Source of the DNA: Rathayibacter_A sp036510655
GTDB taxonomy: Bacteria > Actinomycetota > Actinomycetes > Actinomycetales > Microbacteriaceae
Length of the DNA: 64,000 bases
Reading direction: 5' to 3'
NCBI GenBank assembly: GCA_036510655.1
Contig: DATCDQ010000009.1
Coordinates: 1 to 64,000 of the forward strand
The notes beneath the pieces are model-generated. The model worked only from the letters and a program-made list of their open reading frames with translations, did no database searches and was not told where the DNA came from. A program made the translations under genes and the position numbers. Below, one piece after another: positions 15,949 to 23,579 of the stretch (the first letter of the stretch is position 1; every line of letters starts with the position of its first letter).

Positions 15949-17127
15949 ATGTCCCTTGCCATGAAATCTCGGTACACGGGCGCGAAAGGGCCCGACTCGT
16001 CGCCGTGGATTGTTGTTGGTCAAGCCGCTGCAGCCCTCGCCGTCGGGATGGGCGTTGGCCGATTTGTCTACACCCCCATTCTGCCGCTCATGATTGCCCA
16101 AGCCCACTTGTCGCCGAAGGACGCCGGGCTGATCGCCACTGCCAACTACGTGGGATACCTGCTGGGCGCGATCGCCGGAATCGCACTTCCGCGGCTCTTG
16201 CAGTCGACACTCACACTGCGAACGTCACTAGCAGTCCTGACCGCAACCCTGGCGGCAATGCCACTAACGGACAACGTCACGGACTGGTTGCTGCTGCGGC
16301 TGGTGGCGGGCGTCGCCAGCGCTCTGATATTCATGATCGCCGCGAGCTTGATGTTCACCCGCCTTCACGAGTACGGCAGTCACCTCATTGGGTGGGGCTT
16401 CGGCGGAGTCGGTGCGGGGATCGCAGCATCCGGAATCCTGGTCTTACTGCTCCGCGACGTGTCGAACTGGAGCGCTGCTTGGCTTGCTTCTGCGGCGCTA
16501 GCCGCGATTTTCTCTACTCTCTGCTGGACGCTGAAGACACGCCCGCCAGTTTCCACAACAACCATGCCCTCGCCGCCGACGCGCCCAGGCCCACCCCTCT
16601 TATTTGTCCTCGTCTTAATCAGCTATTCCCTTGAAGGAGTCGGCTATATCGTCGCCGGCACGTTCCTGGTAGCCGCGATCGACCAGTCGGCGCCGGGCGT
16701 GATCGGCGCGGGCGCCTGGACGCTGGTCGGCTTGGCGGCTCTCCCGTCGACAGCTTTCTGGGCGTGGCTCGCGTACCGATTCTCACGAGCGACACTGCTG
16801 GTTGCTGCACTTGTCGCGCAGGCGATCGGTATCGCTCTTCCTGCTTTGTTTGCGGGCGCAGTGCCGGCACTAATGTCCGCGTTTCTGTTCGGCGCGACAT
16901 TCCTGGGTATCGCAACGCTCGCCCTCGCCCTCGGTTCTGAGCTGCAGTTCCCCCGCACCATCGCACTTCTCACAACCGGCTATAGCGTCGGCCAGATTCT
17001 CGGTCCGCTCATCGTCACGCCCTTCGTGAGTCACGGCTACCGCGTGGCGTTACTTCTCGGTGCGGCCGCGGTCGTCGCAGCCGCGGTCGCTGCTGGAGCT
17101 GTGCGGATGAAGGCACCGGCTGCGTGA
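15949..17127 (+). CDS. MFS transporter, YbfB/YjiJ family
   Basis: Integral membrane transporter of 392 residues with about twelve helices. The N-terminus (ALAVGMGVGRFVYTPILPLMI, then ANYVGYLLGA) is characteristic of the YbfB/YjiJ branch of the major facilitator superfamily. A second in-frame ATG lies four codons on. It is last in the LysR-controlled cassette and may export or import the compound handled by the VOC and isomerase-like proteins. Its stop lies 36 bases before the second 105-bp repeat. Confidence 0.86.
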   Translation: MSLAMKSRYTGAKGPDSSPWIVVGQAAAALAVGMGVGRFVYTPILPLMIAQAHLSPKDAGLIATANYVGYLLGAIAGIALPRLLQSTLTLRTSLAVLTATLAAMPLTDNVTDWLLLRLVAGVASALIFMIAASLMFTRLHEYGSHLIGWGFGGVGAGIAASGILVLLLRDVSNWSAAWLASAALAAIFSTLCWTLKTRPPVSTTTMPSPPTRPGPPLLFVLVLISYSLEGVGYIVAGTFLVAAIDQSAPGVIGAGAWTLVGLAALPSTAFWAWLAYRFSRATLLVAALVAQAIGIALPALFAGAVPALMSAFLFGATFLGIATLALALGSELQFPRTIALLTTGYSVGQILGPLIVTPFVSHGYRVALLLGAAAVVAAAVAAGAVRMKAPAA

Positions 17128-17163
17128 CTCATTGACAGACCGAGGCCAGCACTCGCACCCTGG

Positions 17164-17268
17164 CCGCGTCGCGGGGGCGCGCAGAAAAAAGCCCTACTCC
17201 GAGTAGAAGCCTCGAAGCAGGGCAGTGGCTCCGACCGGCATCGGTCCGGTGACCTTTCGATGTTCAGT
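17164..17268. repeat. 105-bp direct repeat, copy 2
   Basis: Same content as 13563-13667 with four substitutions: regulator tail, terminator hairpin (17185-17221, one arm now mismatched) and tRNA-Phe 3' half. The tRNA part ends early and two of the changes fall inside it, so this copy is older or from another strain. It divides the island into a left cassette and a right remnant. Confidence 0.85.
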
Positions 17269-17555
17269 GATCTGAGGCTGAGAAACCTACTGTATTTAAC
17301 GTGAAAGCCGCAGATTTCCGGGGCTGACGGCGATGAGTCGCAGTTAGTTTCAGCTACTATTTCGCGAGTCTATGGCCCACGTATGGCCCGCCTTGGGAGG
17401 CTCCGGTGTGCTCAATTTGCCTTCTGTTGGGTGCTATGGTGTCTCTTCGCATTTCCATACCTCTCCGCCGACATGGACGCGCAAGCTATGAGGTCGGCGG
17501 TTGGGACGCAAACATAGGTTCTGCGTTGGGTGGTCGCCTTTACTCTGGATTCATG

Positions 17556-17747
17556 AGCATTGGACGCCAATGCGCGGGCCGCGACCTTCTGGCCGGGATC
17601 ATCGACGGTGGTCTGGACCCACAGGCTCGGTCCCCACCCGTTGCGTTCCGCCTCGGCGTCGATAGCGGCTCGCAGCGCAACGGGGTCGATTTTGACGGGG
17701 TTGTAGATCACCGCCGCTACCGGCTGGTGTACCGATGATGGAGTCAT
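17556..17747 (-). pseudogene. N-terminal fragment of a diacylglycerol kinase
   Basis: About 64 codons reading MTPSSVHQPVAAVIYNPVKI, then ALRAAIDAEAERNGWGPSLW and TTVDDPGQ, which match the start of lipid kinases of the DAGKc family (nucleotide-binding beta-strand VIYNPVK). The glycine-rich GGDGT motif and all later parts are missing; after ALASNA the frame continues into unrelated sequence to 17412. It lies downstream of the PLD-family gene on the same strand, a pairing that makes sense for phospholipid metabolism. The truncation point faces the 105-bp repeat, consistent with loss by recombination. Confidence 0.6.
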
Positions 17748-18118
17748 CCGTCGACCTCGACACTGACTGGTTGGCTGAGATCGGTGCTGTTCTTCGCATC
17801 GCCGAACACGCACATCTTCCGTTCCGTGCCGGCGCCGCGAGCATGCACCCTTCAATGTCGCGCGTTATGATGACCGCGATTTTCGACGCGACATCGTCAC
17901 TGATGATGGTCTTTCGCTGGGCCAGCTCACGGCTCGTTGCGACGGGTGGGGCCGCTGATGTCCGTGTGGCCATGATACTGAAGTCCTTTTGGGGTTGGTT
18001 GATCACCCGCGTGGGCAACTTCTCCGGCAGCCCTGGTGACACCTTTTTCTGTTCCGTCAACATGATAGTGACCGGCAACATGACAGTGACCGGCCGTCCA
18101 CCGAGATGGCAGGGCGGC
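17748..18118. other. Gap without a recognisable gene
   Basis: Open frames exist on both strands, for example a minus-strand one from an ATG at 17973 with AAAAGGA in front, but none resembles a known family and they overlap the kinase fragment. At 18058-18093 there is a tandem pair of an 18-bp unit, CAACATGAYAGTGACCGG. Treated as decayed DNA between the kinase fragment and the PLD gene. Confidence 0.4.
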
Positions 18119-19375
18119 TCAAAGCATGGTGCGTAGGGGGGTGAGGGCGGTTTCGGCGGCCCTGGCAGCGGGGTGTCGTGTACTCCACTCCTCGCGGGTC
18201 ACTCGCCGGCAGTTGTCGCTATCGGCTTGGAAAATTCGTTCCATGTTCGCGGCGAATGCGGAATCCTGCACCTCCAGGACGGTCTCGTAGTTGAATCCGA
18301 GACTCAACCGGTCGATGTTCGCGGTGCCCACGATCGACCAGTGACCGTCGATGCTGGCGGTCTTCGCGTGGATCATGGCGTTCCGGTAGAGCAGGAGTGT
18401 GATGTCCTCGCTCAGTAACGCGCTGTAGAAGCCACGGGACAGCCAGTCCGCGACGACATGGTTGGACTCTTCAGGAATCATGATCTGCACATCCACGCCA
18501 CGCCGCGCCGCTTCGATCAGAGCGGTGAGAATCTGCTGGTCGGGGATGAAATAGGCCGTGGTGAGGTGAATGTGAGTCTGGGCACGACTGATCGCGTCGA
18601 GGTACACGGCCCTGATCGGGTACACCAGATCCGCTGGGATGTTGTTGATGGCTCGCAGTGGTGGATTCCACGGCGAGGGGTTGTGCGGTGACAGCCCCGG
18701 GGTGTCTCGGCTGGAGAGGTGGTTCCATACCTGCGCGAACGAATGCGCGAGCTCGAAGATCGCAGGCCCAGAGAGCCGCACGTGCGTGTCGCGCCATTCC
18801 GTCGCATACAGCGAACCGATGTTGTACCCGCCGACAAACGCAAACTCGCTGTCGACCACCAGCAGCTTGCGGTGTGTCAGCCCCGCCGCGCGCAGCGGCG
18901 ACAGTAGCAGGGACAGGCGCACGGGCGGGAAACGGAACACATGCACTGCTGGATGGAATCGGTAGAACGAGCGCGGTACCACCAGATTCCCAAACCAGTC
19001 GTAGATGATGTACACGTCGACCCCCCGGGCCGCAGCATCGTTGAGGGCGTCCCGGAACTCTCGCCCAACCTCGTCCGCCTTCCATAGGTAGGTCTCGAAG
19101 AGGATCTGATGGCGGGCGCCACGAATCGCCGCGAGCATGTCGCGGTACAGATCCTCACCAAGGGTGTACAGGGTCGTCGCCGTATCACCGACGGTGGCGT
19201 CAAAGGATCCAGGATGCGGAAAACCGAACCGCTTGACACGGTCCTTCTTCTTGACGGCATCGGTGACAACCAGAGCGGCCGCAACTGCCACCTGCGAAGC
19301 CACCACACCTACAAGAAGGCGAACGCCGATCCGTCGCGCCACGTGGAAGCCGCTACGAAGCGGTAATCGGGACAT
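18119..19375 (-). CDS. Phospholipase-D-family cardiolipin synthase-like protein
   Basis: A protein of 418 residues with an N-terminal membrane helix (about 15-40) and two HKD phosphatidyltransferase motifs: HRKLLVVD (His168, Lys170, Asp175) and HAKTASID near residue 340, each followed by the usual GG/GT-N segment. Such proteins join or transfer phosphatidyl groups at the membrane to make cardiolipin or related lipids. It lies in the tRNA-Phe island just before a kinase fragment. A second PLD-family gene of the same general type is at 38396-39877 in core DNA, so this island copy is additional. Confidence 0.86.
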   Translation of the reverse strand: MSRLPLRSGFHVARRIGVRLLVGVVASQVAVAAALVVTDAVKKKDRVKRFGFPHPGSFDATVGDTATTLYTLGEDLYRDMLAAIRGARHQILFETYLWKADEVGREFRDALNDAAARGVDVYIIYDWFGNLVVPRSFYRFHPAVHVFRFPPVRLSLLLSPLRAAGLTHRKLLVVDSEFAFVGGYNIGSLYATEWRDTHVRLSGPAIFELAHSFAQVWNHLSSRDTPGLSPHNPSPWNPPLRAINNIPADLVYPIRAVYLDAISRAQTHIHLTTAYFIPDQQILTALIEAARRGVDVQIMIPEESNHVVADWLSRGFYSALLSEDITLLLYRNAMIHAKTASIDGHWSIVGTANIDRLSLGFNYETVLEVQDSAFAANMERIFQADSDNCRRVTREEWSTRHPAARAAETALTPLRTML

Positions 19376-19688
19376 CCACCGAGTTTATCGCCTCCCCACC
19401 GCGTAACAGCCTGTCTCCTGCCCGACACCGGCAGCTCGCTGTCAAGGAACCATGCGATACGCCGGTAGCAGGCTCTCTTGCAGATAGGCATTCAGCCCGT
19501 AATTCAGATGCGATCGAGAATCGATTTCGATCCAGATCGTCCGCAAGCTACTCCCGCGCCCGAGAGGGGGTCGCGCTACGCGCCGGTGCCGTGCTCGACC
19601 AAGCGTTCGGCGGTGTGGCAGGCATGACTGCGGCAACGAAGCGGCGGGAGCAACCAGAAAAAACCTGATCAACCGTTACTTTAGGGGG
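19376..19688. other. Intergenic region between PLD gene and tRNA-Phe
   Basis: About 310 bases with no convincing coding frame. On the minus strand a run of six T (19666-19671) occurs 18-23 bases beyond the tRNA-Phe 3' end, which may now serve in place of the terminator that was separated from the tRNA. Nothing else stands out. Confidence 0.4.
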
Positions 19689-19761
19689 TGGCTCCGACCG
19701 GCATCGATCCGGTGACCTTTCGATTTTCAGTCGAACGCTCTACCAACTGAGCTACAGAGCC
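19689..19761 (-). tRNA. tRNA-Phe (GAA)
   Basis: Cloverleaf of 73 bases; acceptor GGCTCTG pairs with CGGAGCC, discriminator A, anticodon loop CTGAAAA giving GAA. CCA is not encoded. Its 3' 48 bases are repeated at 13624 and, diverged, at 17225, so this gene was rebuilt by the integrated element. Confidence 0.95.
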
Positions 19762-19791
19762 AAGCGCGGAAGAAAGCATCCGCACCTTGAA

Positions 19792-19822
19792 AAGAAGCCC
19801 TTCCTTTCGAAAGGGCTTCTCA
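19792..19822 (-). terminator. Hairpin terminator after tRNA-Asp
   Basis: On the minus strand AGAAGCCCTT and AAGGGCTTCT form a 10-bp stem with a short loop, followed directly by TTTTC. It lies between tRNA-Asp and tRNA-Phe, so the Glu-Asp transcript probably ends here and tRNA-Phe needs its own promoter. Confidence 0.65.
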
Positions 19823-19826
19823 CCAG

Positions 19827-19900
19827 CGACCCTGACGGGACTTGAACCCGCGACCTCCGCCGTGACAGGGCGGCACGCTAACCAACTGCGCTACAGGGCC
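19827..19900 (-). tRNA. tRNA-Asp (GTC)
   Basis: Cloverleaf of 74 bases with acceptor GGCCCTG/CAGGGTC, discriminator G and anticodon stem CGCCCT/ACGGCG around GTC. CCA is not encoded. Confidence 0.95.
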
Positions 19901-19931
19901 TCGCTATTAATGTTTTTAGTTTAGTAGTCTG

Positions 19932-20004
19932 TAGCCCCAACGGGATTCGAACCCGTGCTACCGCCGTGAAAGGGCGGCGTCCTAGGCCGCTAAACGATGG
20001 GGCC
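19932..20004 (-). tRNA. tRNA-Glu (TTC)
   Basis: Cloverleaf of 73 bases with anticodon loop CTTTCAC giving TTC. The acceptor stem GGCCCCA/TGGGGCT has a G-U first pair. It is first of the minus-strand Glu-Asp pair, with tRNA-Phe beyond the hairpin. Confidence 0.94.
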
Positions 20005-20212
20005 GCGGAGCCTTTCGACACCATGACTACCGACGAGTAAGCATACGGGTTGCCCGCCCGAATTGCCAAACCGGCCATAGGCATCCGCGGGGCCGCTTTC
20101 TCACGCGTTCGTGACGGATGTCACGACGAGCCGCACTACTCGCCCAGAAACACCGCGTGTCGGGTTAGATTCGCTGGAGATTCCGATTCGAAAAGGCCGA
20201 TTCGAAAGAGCA

Positions 20213-21493
20213 ATGCGCCCTCCCACACTCAATACCCAGCCCCGCCGAGACGCCGCGAGAGCTGCGCGAGCCTGGCGCATCCGTACGGCGATCGTCGCCG
20301 TGCTGGCACTCGCGTCGGTCGGAACGCTCGCATCTCCGGCGTACGCCGACGATTATCCAAGCTGGCAGGACGTTCAGAACGCGAAATCGAGCGAGGCCGC
20401 CGCGGCCGCCAAAGTGACGCAGATCGAGGCCCTGATCGCCCAACTGCAGGGTGAAGTCGCACAGACCGAGGCCGAGGCGAAGGCACGTGGCAGTGAGCTG
20501 GAGATCGCACAGCAGAAGTTCGCCGATGCGGATCGGCGCGCGGAGGATCTGCAGACGCAGGCGGATGCATCCAAAACGAAAGCGGATGCCGCGACAAAGC
20601 AGGCGGCGCGCCTCGCCGCCCAGCTCTACCGCACCGGCGGCGGCAACCTCAGCGCGAACCTGTTTCTCAGCGGTGGAACGCAGGATGCCGCCGCGGCCGA
20701 CCGGCTGTTGTCCAACCTCGGCAGCATGAGCAAGCTGGTCGAGAGCACGAACGACATTTACAAATATGCTCTGGTGTCGCAGAACACCGAAAAGTCGCTG
20801 TCGGCACAGGCATCCGTCGCCAAAGTGCAGCGGGAGACGCTTCGCAATGCAGCGGATGCTGCGCTGAAGGCGGCCGTCGCGGCCGCAGAGGCCGCTGCAG
20901 CCAAACTCGTGGCGCAGCAGCAGCAGATCCTCGTGTTGCAGGCGCAGGCGGCGGCGCTGAGAGACAAGACCTCCGCCGTGGTCACAAGCTATGAGGCGGG
21001 CGTCGCGGCACGCGCGGCGGCGGCGGCAGCAGCGGCCGCAGCTGGGCGCGGGGCCGGGCTGCCTGGCGGCTACGTCGGCTCGCAGGGCTGGGCAAATCCG
21101 GTGCGCGGCTTCATCACGGATGGATTCGGTTACCGCGTGCAACCGTGCGCCGACTGTAGCTCCTATCACTACGGAATCGACATATCCGCGTCGACGGGGT
21201 CCCCGATTTATGCGGCACATGCCGGTGTCGTGATCTATGCCGGCTGGCTTGGAACATGCGGTAATGCAGTGCGGATCGACCATGGTGGCGGTATCGTGAC
21301 ACAGTATTGCCACATCATGTCGGGCGGCATCCTCGTCGGCAATGGACAACAGGTGGGGGCTGGTCAGCCGATCGCCCGCGTCGGATCAACGGGGGCATCG
21401 ACAGGTCCACACCTGCATTTCCAAGTCGAGATCAACGGCCGTCCGATCGACGGCATCCCATTCATGGCACAGCGAGGAGCGCCTCTTGGCTAA
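20213..21493 (+). CDS. Secreted M23-family peptidoglycan endopeptidase
   Basis: A protein of 426 residues: arginine-rich N-region, hydrophobic core (TAIVAVLALASVGTLASPAYA) and a signal cleavage site; long alanine-rich coiled coil over residues about 45-270; then a lysostaphin-type Zn peptidase. The metal motifs HYGIDIS (near 317) and HLHFQVE (near 400) are present. It probably cleaves peptidoglycan cross-bridges during growth or cell separation, with the coiled coil mediating recruitment, as in EnvC/RipA-like hydrolases. The ATG at 20213 has GAAAGAG in front. The next gene starts inside its last codons and shares the DDYPSWxDVQxAK segment after the signal peptide. Confidence 0.9.
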   Translation: MRPPTLNTQPRRDAARAARAWRIRTAIVAVLALASVGTLASPAYADDYPSWQDVQNAKSSEAAAAAKVTQIEALIAQLQGEVAQTEAEAKARGSELEIAQQKFADADRRAEDLQTQADASKTKADAATKQAARLAAQLYRTGGGNLSANLFLSGGTQDAAAADRLLSNLGSMSKLVESTNDIYKYALVSQNTEKSLSAQASVAKVQRETLRNAADAALKAAVAAAEAAAAKLVAQQQQILVLQAQAAALRDKTSAVVTSYEAGVAARAAAAAAAAAAGRGAGLPGGYVGSQGWANPVRGFITDGFGYRVQPCADCSSYHYGIDISASTGSPIYAAHAGVVIYAGWLGTCGNAVRIDHGGGIVTQYCHIMSGGILVGNGQQVGAGQPIARVGSTGASTGPHLHFQVEINGRPIDGIPFMAQRGAPLG

Positions 21494-22772
21494 TAACAAG
21501 AACCATCGCACCGGGCCGCTGTTGGCGTTCGGTGCGGTCGCGATGGGTGCCGTGACGGCATCCGTCGGCGTCATCACACCGCCCGCCTATGCGGATGACT
21601 ACCCGTCGTGGAACGACGTGCAGCAGGCCAAACAGAACGTGGCGCAGCAGCAAGCGCTCGTCGACAAGATCACCGGCCTGATCAATGGGCTGCAAGCGCA
21701 GGTTGATGCTGCCAACGTGCAAGCCGAGAAGGCCGCAGAGGCGTATTTCCAGGCCAAAGACGCGCTCGATGCCGCCACGAAACGTGCGGACGATCTTCAG
21801 AAGCAGGCGGATGCCGCGTCAAGCAAGGCGAAGACCTCGCGCATGCGCGCGGGTCTTCTCGCATCACACCTGGCCCGCACGGGCGGGCAGGACTCATCCG
21901 TCGATCTCATGCTCAAGGGCGGCAACGGATCGGCAGCGGACACGCTGCTGTATCAACTCGGTGCCATGAGTAAGCTCACCGAGCAGTCGCAGGGCATTTA
22001 CGATCAGGCGATCACCGATAAGAATGCGGCGCAGTCGCTCACAGACCAGGCCAAGGTGGCTAAGGCGGCGCGCAGCCAACTTGCGGATGCCGCGACAACC
22101 GCTCTTCAGGCCGCCAAAGACGCGCAGGCGGCCGCCCAGGGGGCACTAGCGACGCAGAAGCAGAAGTCGACAGAATTGATCGCTCAACTCGCGTCGCTGA
22201 AGAACACGTCGGCGGCCGTTCAGCAGAAGTATGTCGCCGGCGAGCAGGCGCGGGCGGCCGCGGCCGCGGCTGCGGCGGAACTCAAGCGACAGCAGGACTT
22301 GGCTCGGCAGCAGCAAGCAGCGGCTGCAGAAAATAGCGGCAGCAGCAGCAACGCGGGAGGCGGCGGATCGAGCGCACCCGTCGGGCCGCCGAACGGCAGC
22401 GCGGTGCAGAACGCGATCAACTACGCGCGAGCACAACTGGGCAAGCCGTATATCTTCGGCGGCGAGGGCCCATACGGTTATGACTGCTCGGGGCTGACCA
22501 TGATGGCATACCGTTATGCGGGCATCTACATCGGCACCCATTCGGTGAACAACCAGTGGTACACCGCAGCATCGCGCGGGCAGATCGTGTCGTACGGAAA
22601 CGCCCAGGCCGGTGACCTCATCTTCTGGGGCAGCGGCCCGGGAAACTTCTACCACGTCGGCATTTACCTCGGCGGCGGCATGATGATCGCAGCTCCGACA
22701 GAGGGCGACGTCGTGAAGATTCAGTCGGTCTGGGGCAGCCCTTACTGGCAAGTGGCGCGCCCAAGCGCGTAG
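21486..22772 (+). CDS. Secreted NlpC/P60-family peptidoglycan hydrolase
   Basis: A protein of 428 residues: signal peptide ending in PAYA, the DDYPSWNDVQQAKQ segment, an alanine/glutamine-rich coiled coil to about residue 280, a glycine/serine linker, and an NlpC/P60 cysteine peptidase domain. The catalytic Cys is in YGYDCSGLTM (near 333) and the His in FYHVGIYLGG (near 389). The start is a TTG at 21486, six bases after GAGGAG and overlapping the end of the M23 gene by eight bases, so the pair is translationally coupled. It resembles RipA-like D-glutamyl-mDAP or gamma-Glu hydrolases of cell division. Confidence 0.9.
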   Translation: MANNKNHRTGPLLAFGAVAMGAVTASVGVITPPAYADDYPSWNDVQQAKQNVAQQQALVDKITGLINGLQAQVDAANVQAEKAAEAYFQAKDALDAATKRADDLQKQADAASSKAKTSRMRAGLLASHLARTGGQDSSVDLMLKGGNGSAADTLLYQLGAMSKLTEQSQGIYDQAITDKNAAQSLTDQAKVAKAARSQLADAATTALQAAKDAQAAAQGALATQKQKSTELIAQLASLKNTSAAVQQKYVAGEQARAAAAAAAAELKRQQDLARQQQAAAAENSGSSSNAGGGGSSAPVGPPNGSAVQNAINYARAQLGKPYIFGGEGPYGYDCSGLTMMAYRYAGIYIGTHSVNNQWYTAASRGQIVSYGNAQAGDLIFWGSGPGNFYHVGIYLGGGMMIAAPTEGDVVKIQSVWGSPYWQVARPSA

Positions 22773-22800
22773 CCGACTGGTCGCTCGGCCCCGTTCCCCT

Positions 22801-22844
22801 CCCGTGAATTGCCGCAAATGACCCTTCCCAAGGCAACTCACGGG
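22801..22844. terminator. Bidirectional hairpin between convergent genes
   Basis: Arms CCCGTGA-TTGCC and GGCAA-TCACGGG with one bulge each and a 17-base loop, between the convergent nlpC/p60 and ppa genes. There is no T-run, so it could be a factor-dependent terminator or another palindromic repeat. Confidence 0.45.
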
Positions 22845-22873
22845 CGCAGGAGCAGCGCGGCCGTTACGCAAAA

Positions 22874-22938
22874 CCGGAGAATTGGCGACAGCCCGGAGAA
22901 AATCTGCCACGGCATCCGGTCCAGCGCTCACGTTCCGG
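22874..22938. repeat. 65-bp palindromic repeat (degenerate copy)
   Basis: Ends in CCGGA and TCCGG. The right end, CCGGTCC-AGCGCTCA-CGTTCCGG, matches the right end of the better-preserved 65-bp element at 56251-56315 at 17 of 23 positions, and the total length is the same. Confidence 0.45.
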
Positions 22939-22973
22939 TTTGGCGTGACCAGAAGCTCAGGGAACGGAACGCC

Positions 22974-23465
22974 TCAGCGCGTGTGCGTCTCCGCGCGTGT
23001 GATGGCTTCTTGGATGAGGCGCTCCGCCTCGGCGGCGCTACCCCAGGCATCCACATTGACGAATTTGCCGGGCTCAAGGTCCTTGTAGTGCTCGAAGAAG
23101 TGCTCGATCTCCTTGCGGGTGTACTCCGGGATGTCGTTCACGTCCTGAATGTGCGCCCAGCGCGGATCCTTGTGCTGCACGGCGATGACCTTGGCGTCGC
23201 CGCCCGCCTCGTCCGACATGTTGAGCACGCCGACCGGGCGCACCTTGACGCCGACGCCCGGGAACAGCGGGTAGTCCAGCAGCACCAGCACGTCGAGCGG
23301 GTCGCCGTCTTCGCCGAGCGTGTTCTCGAAGAAACCGTAGTCGGTCGGGTACACGAAGCCGGTGAACAGCACGCGGTCGAGGAACACACGCCCCGTCTCG
23401 TGGTCGACCTCGTACTTGTTGCGGCTGCCGCGCGGAATCTCGATGATCGCGTCGTAATCGGCCAT
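22974..23465 (-). CDS. ppa: Inorganic pyrophosphatase
   Basis: Soluble family I pyrophosphatase of 163 residues, hydrolysing pyrophosphate to phosphate and so pulling biosynthetic reactions forward. Active-site segments are visible: EIPRGSRNKYEVD (Glu, Arg, Lys) near the start, YPTDYGF and GEDGDPLDVLVL with the metal-binding Asp triad, and KDPRW. The ATG at 23465 follows a double GGAG Shine-Dalgarno. It is divergent from tilS, with a perfect 9-bp inverted repeat between them. Confidence 0.95.
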   Translation of the reverse strand: MADYDAIIEIPRGSRNKYEVDHETGRVFLDRVLFTGFVYPTDYGFFENTLGEDGDPLDVLVLLDYPLFPGVGVKVRPVGVLNMSDEAGGDAKVIAVQHKDPRWAHIQDVNDIPEYTRKEIEHFFEHYKDLEPGKFVNVDAWGSAAEAERLIQEAITRAETHTR

Positions 23466-23523
23466 AGTTGGTTCTCCTTCTCCTTCGCCTGAAGTCTGGG
23501 ACTGGTGACTCGGGCGCGGATGC

Positions 23524-23545
23524 CTGACAGACGGATGTCTGTCAG
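23524..23545. promoter_or_regulatory. Perfect inverted repeat between ppa and tilS
   Basis: CTGACAGAC-GGAT-GTCTGTCAG, 9-bp arms with a 4-base centre, in the 114-bp gap between the divergent ppa and tilS genes. It could be an operator or a hairpin in the ppa 5' leader. Confidence 0.45.
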
Positions 23546-23567
23546 CTGCACGTCTGCAAGTCTGCAA

Positions 23568-23573
23568 TAACGT
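23568..23573 (+). promoter_or_regulatory. -10 box for leaderless tilS
   Basis: TAACGT followed by six bases and the tilS ATG at 23580, with no Shine-Dalgarno. In actinobacteria a TANNNT hexamer at this distance usually marks a leaderless transcript. No clear -35 is seen. Confidence 0.35.
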
Positions 23574-23579
23574 TACTGG

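Larger units (their letters stand above)
13624..19735. mobile_element. Accessory island inserted in tRNA-Phe
   Basis: Bounded on the left by a 48-bp copy of the tRNA-Phe 3' half (13624-13671) and on the right by the same 48 bases inside the intact tRNA (19688-19735). A third, slightly diverged copy lies at 17225-17268. Contents: a LysR/VOC/isomerase/MFS cassette, then gene remnants and a PLD-family synthase. No integrase is visible, so the element is decayed or was mobilised in trans. Elements that insert into tRNA 3' ends leave exactly this repeat pattern. Confidence 0.75.

Noticed and set aside
17406..17738. Plus-strand frame opposite the kinase fragment
   Set aside because: The minus strand carries recognisable DAGK sequence there; the plus frame resembles nothing.
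19442..19672. 76-codon minus-strand frame before the PLD gene
   Set aside because: No ribosome-binding site, no recognisable sequence and codon use unlike neighbours.
20005..20212. Possible ydaO/c-di-AMP riboswitch before the M23 peptidase gene
   Set aside because: Such riboswitches occur before cell-wall hydrolases in actinobacteria, but I cannot recognise the conserved core here.
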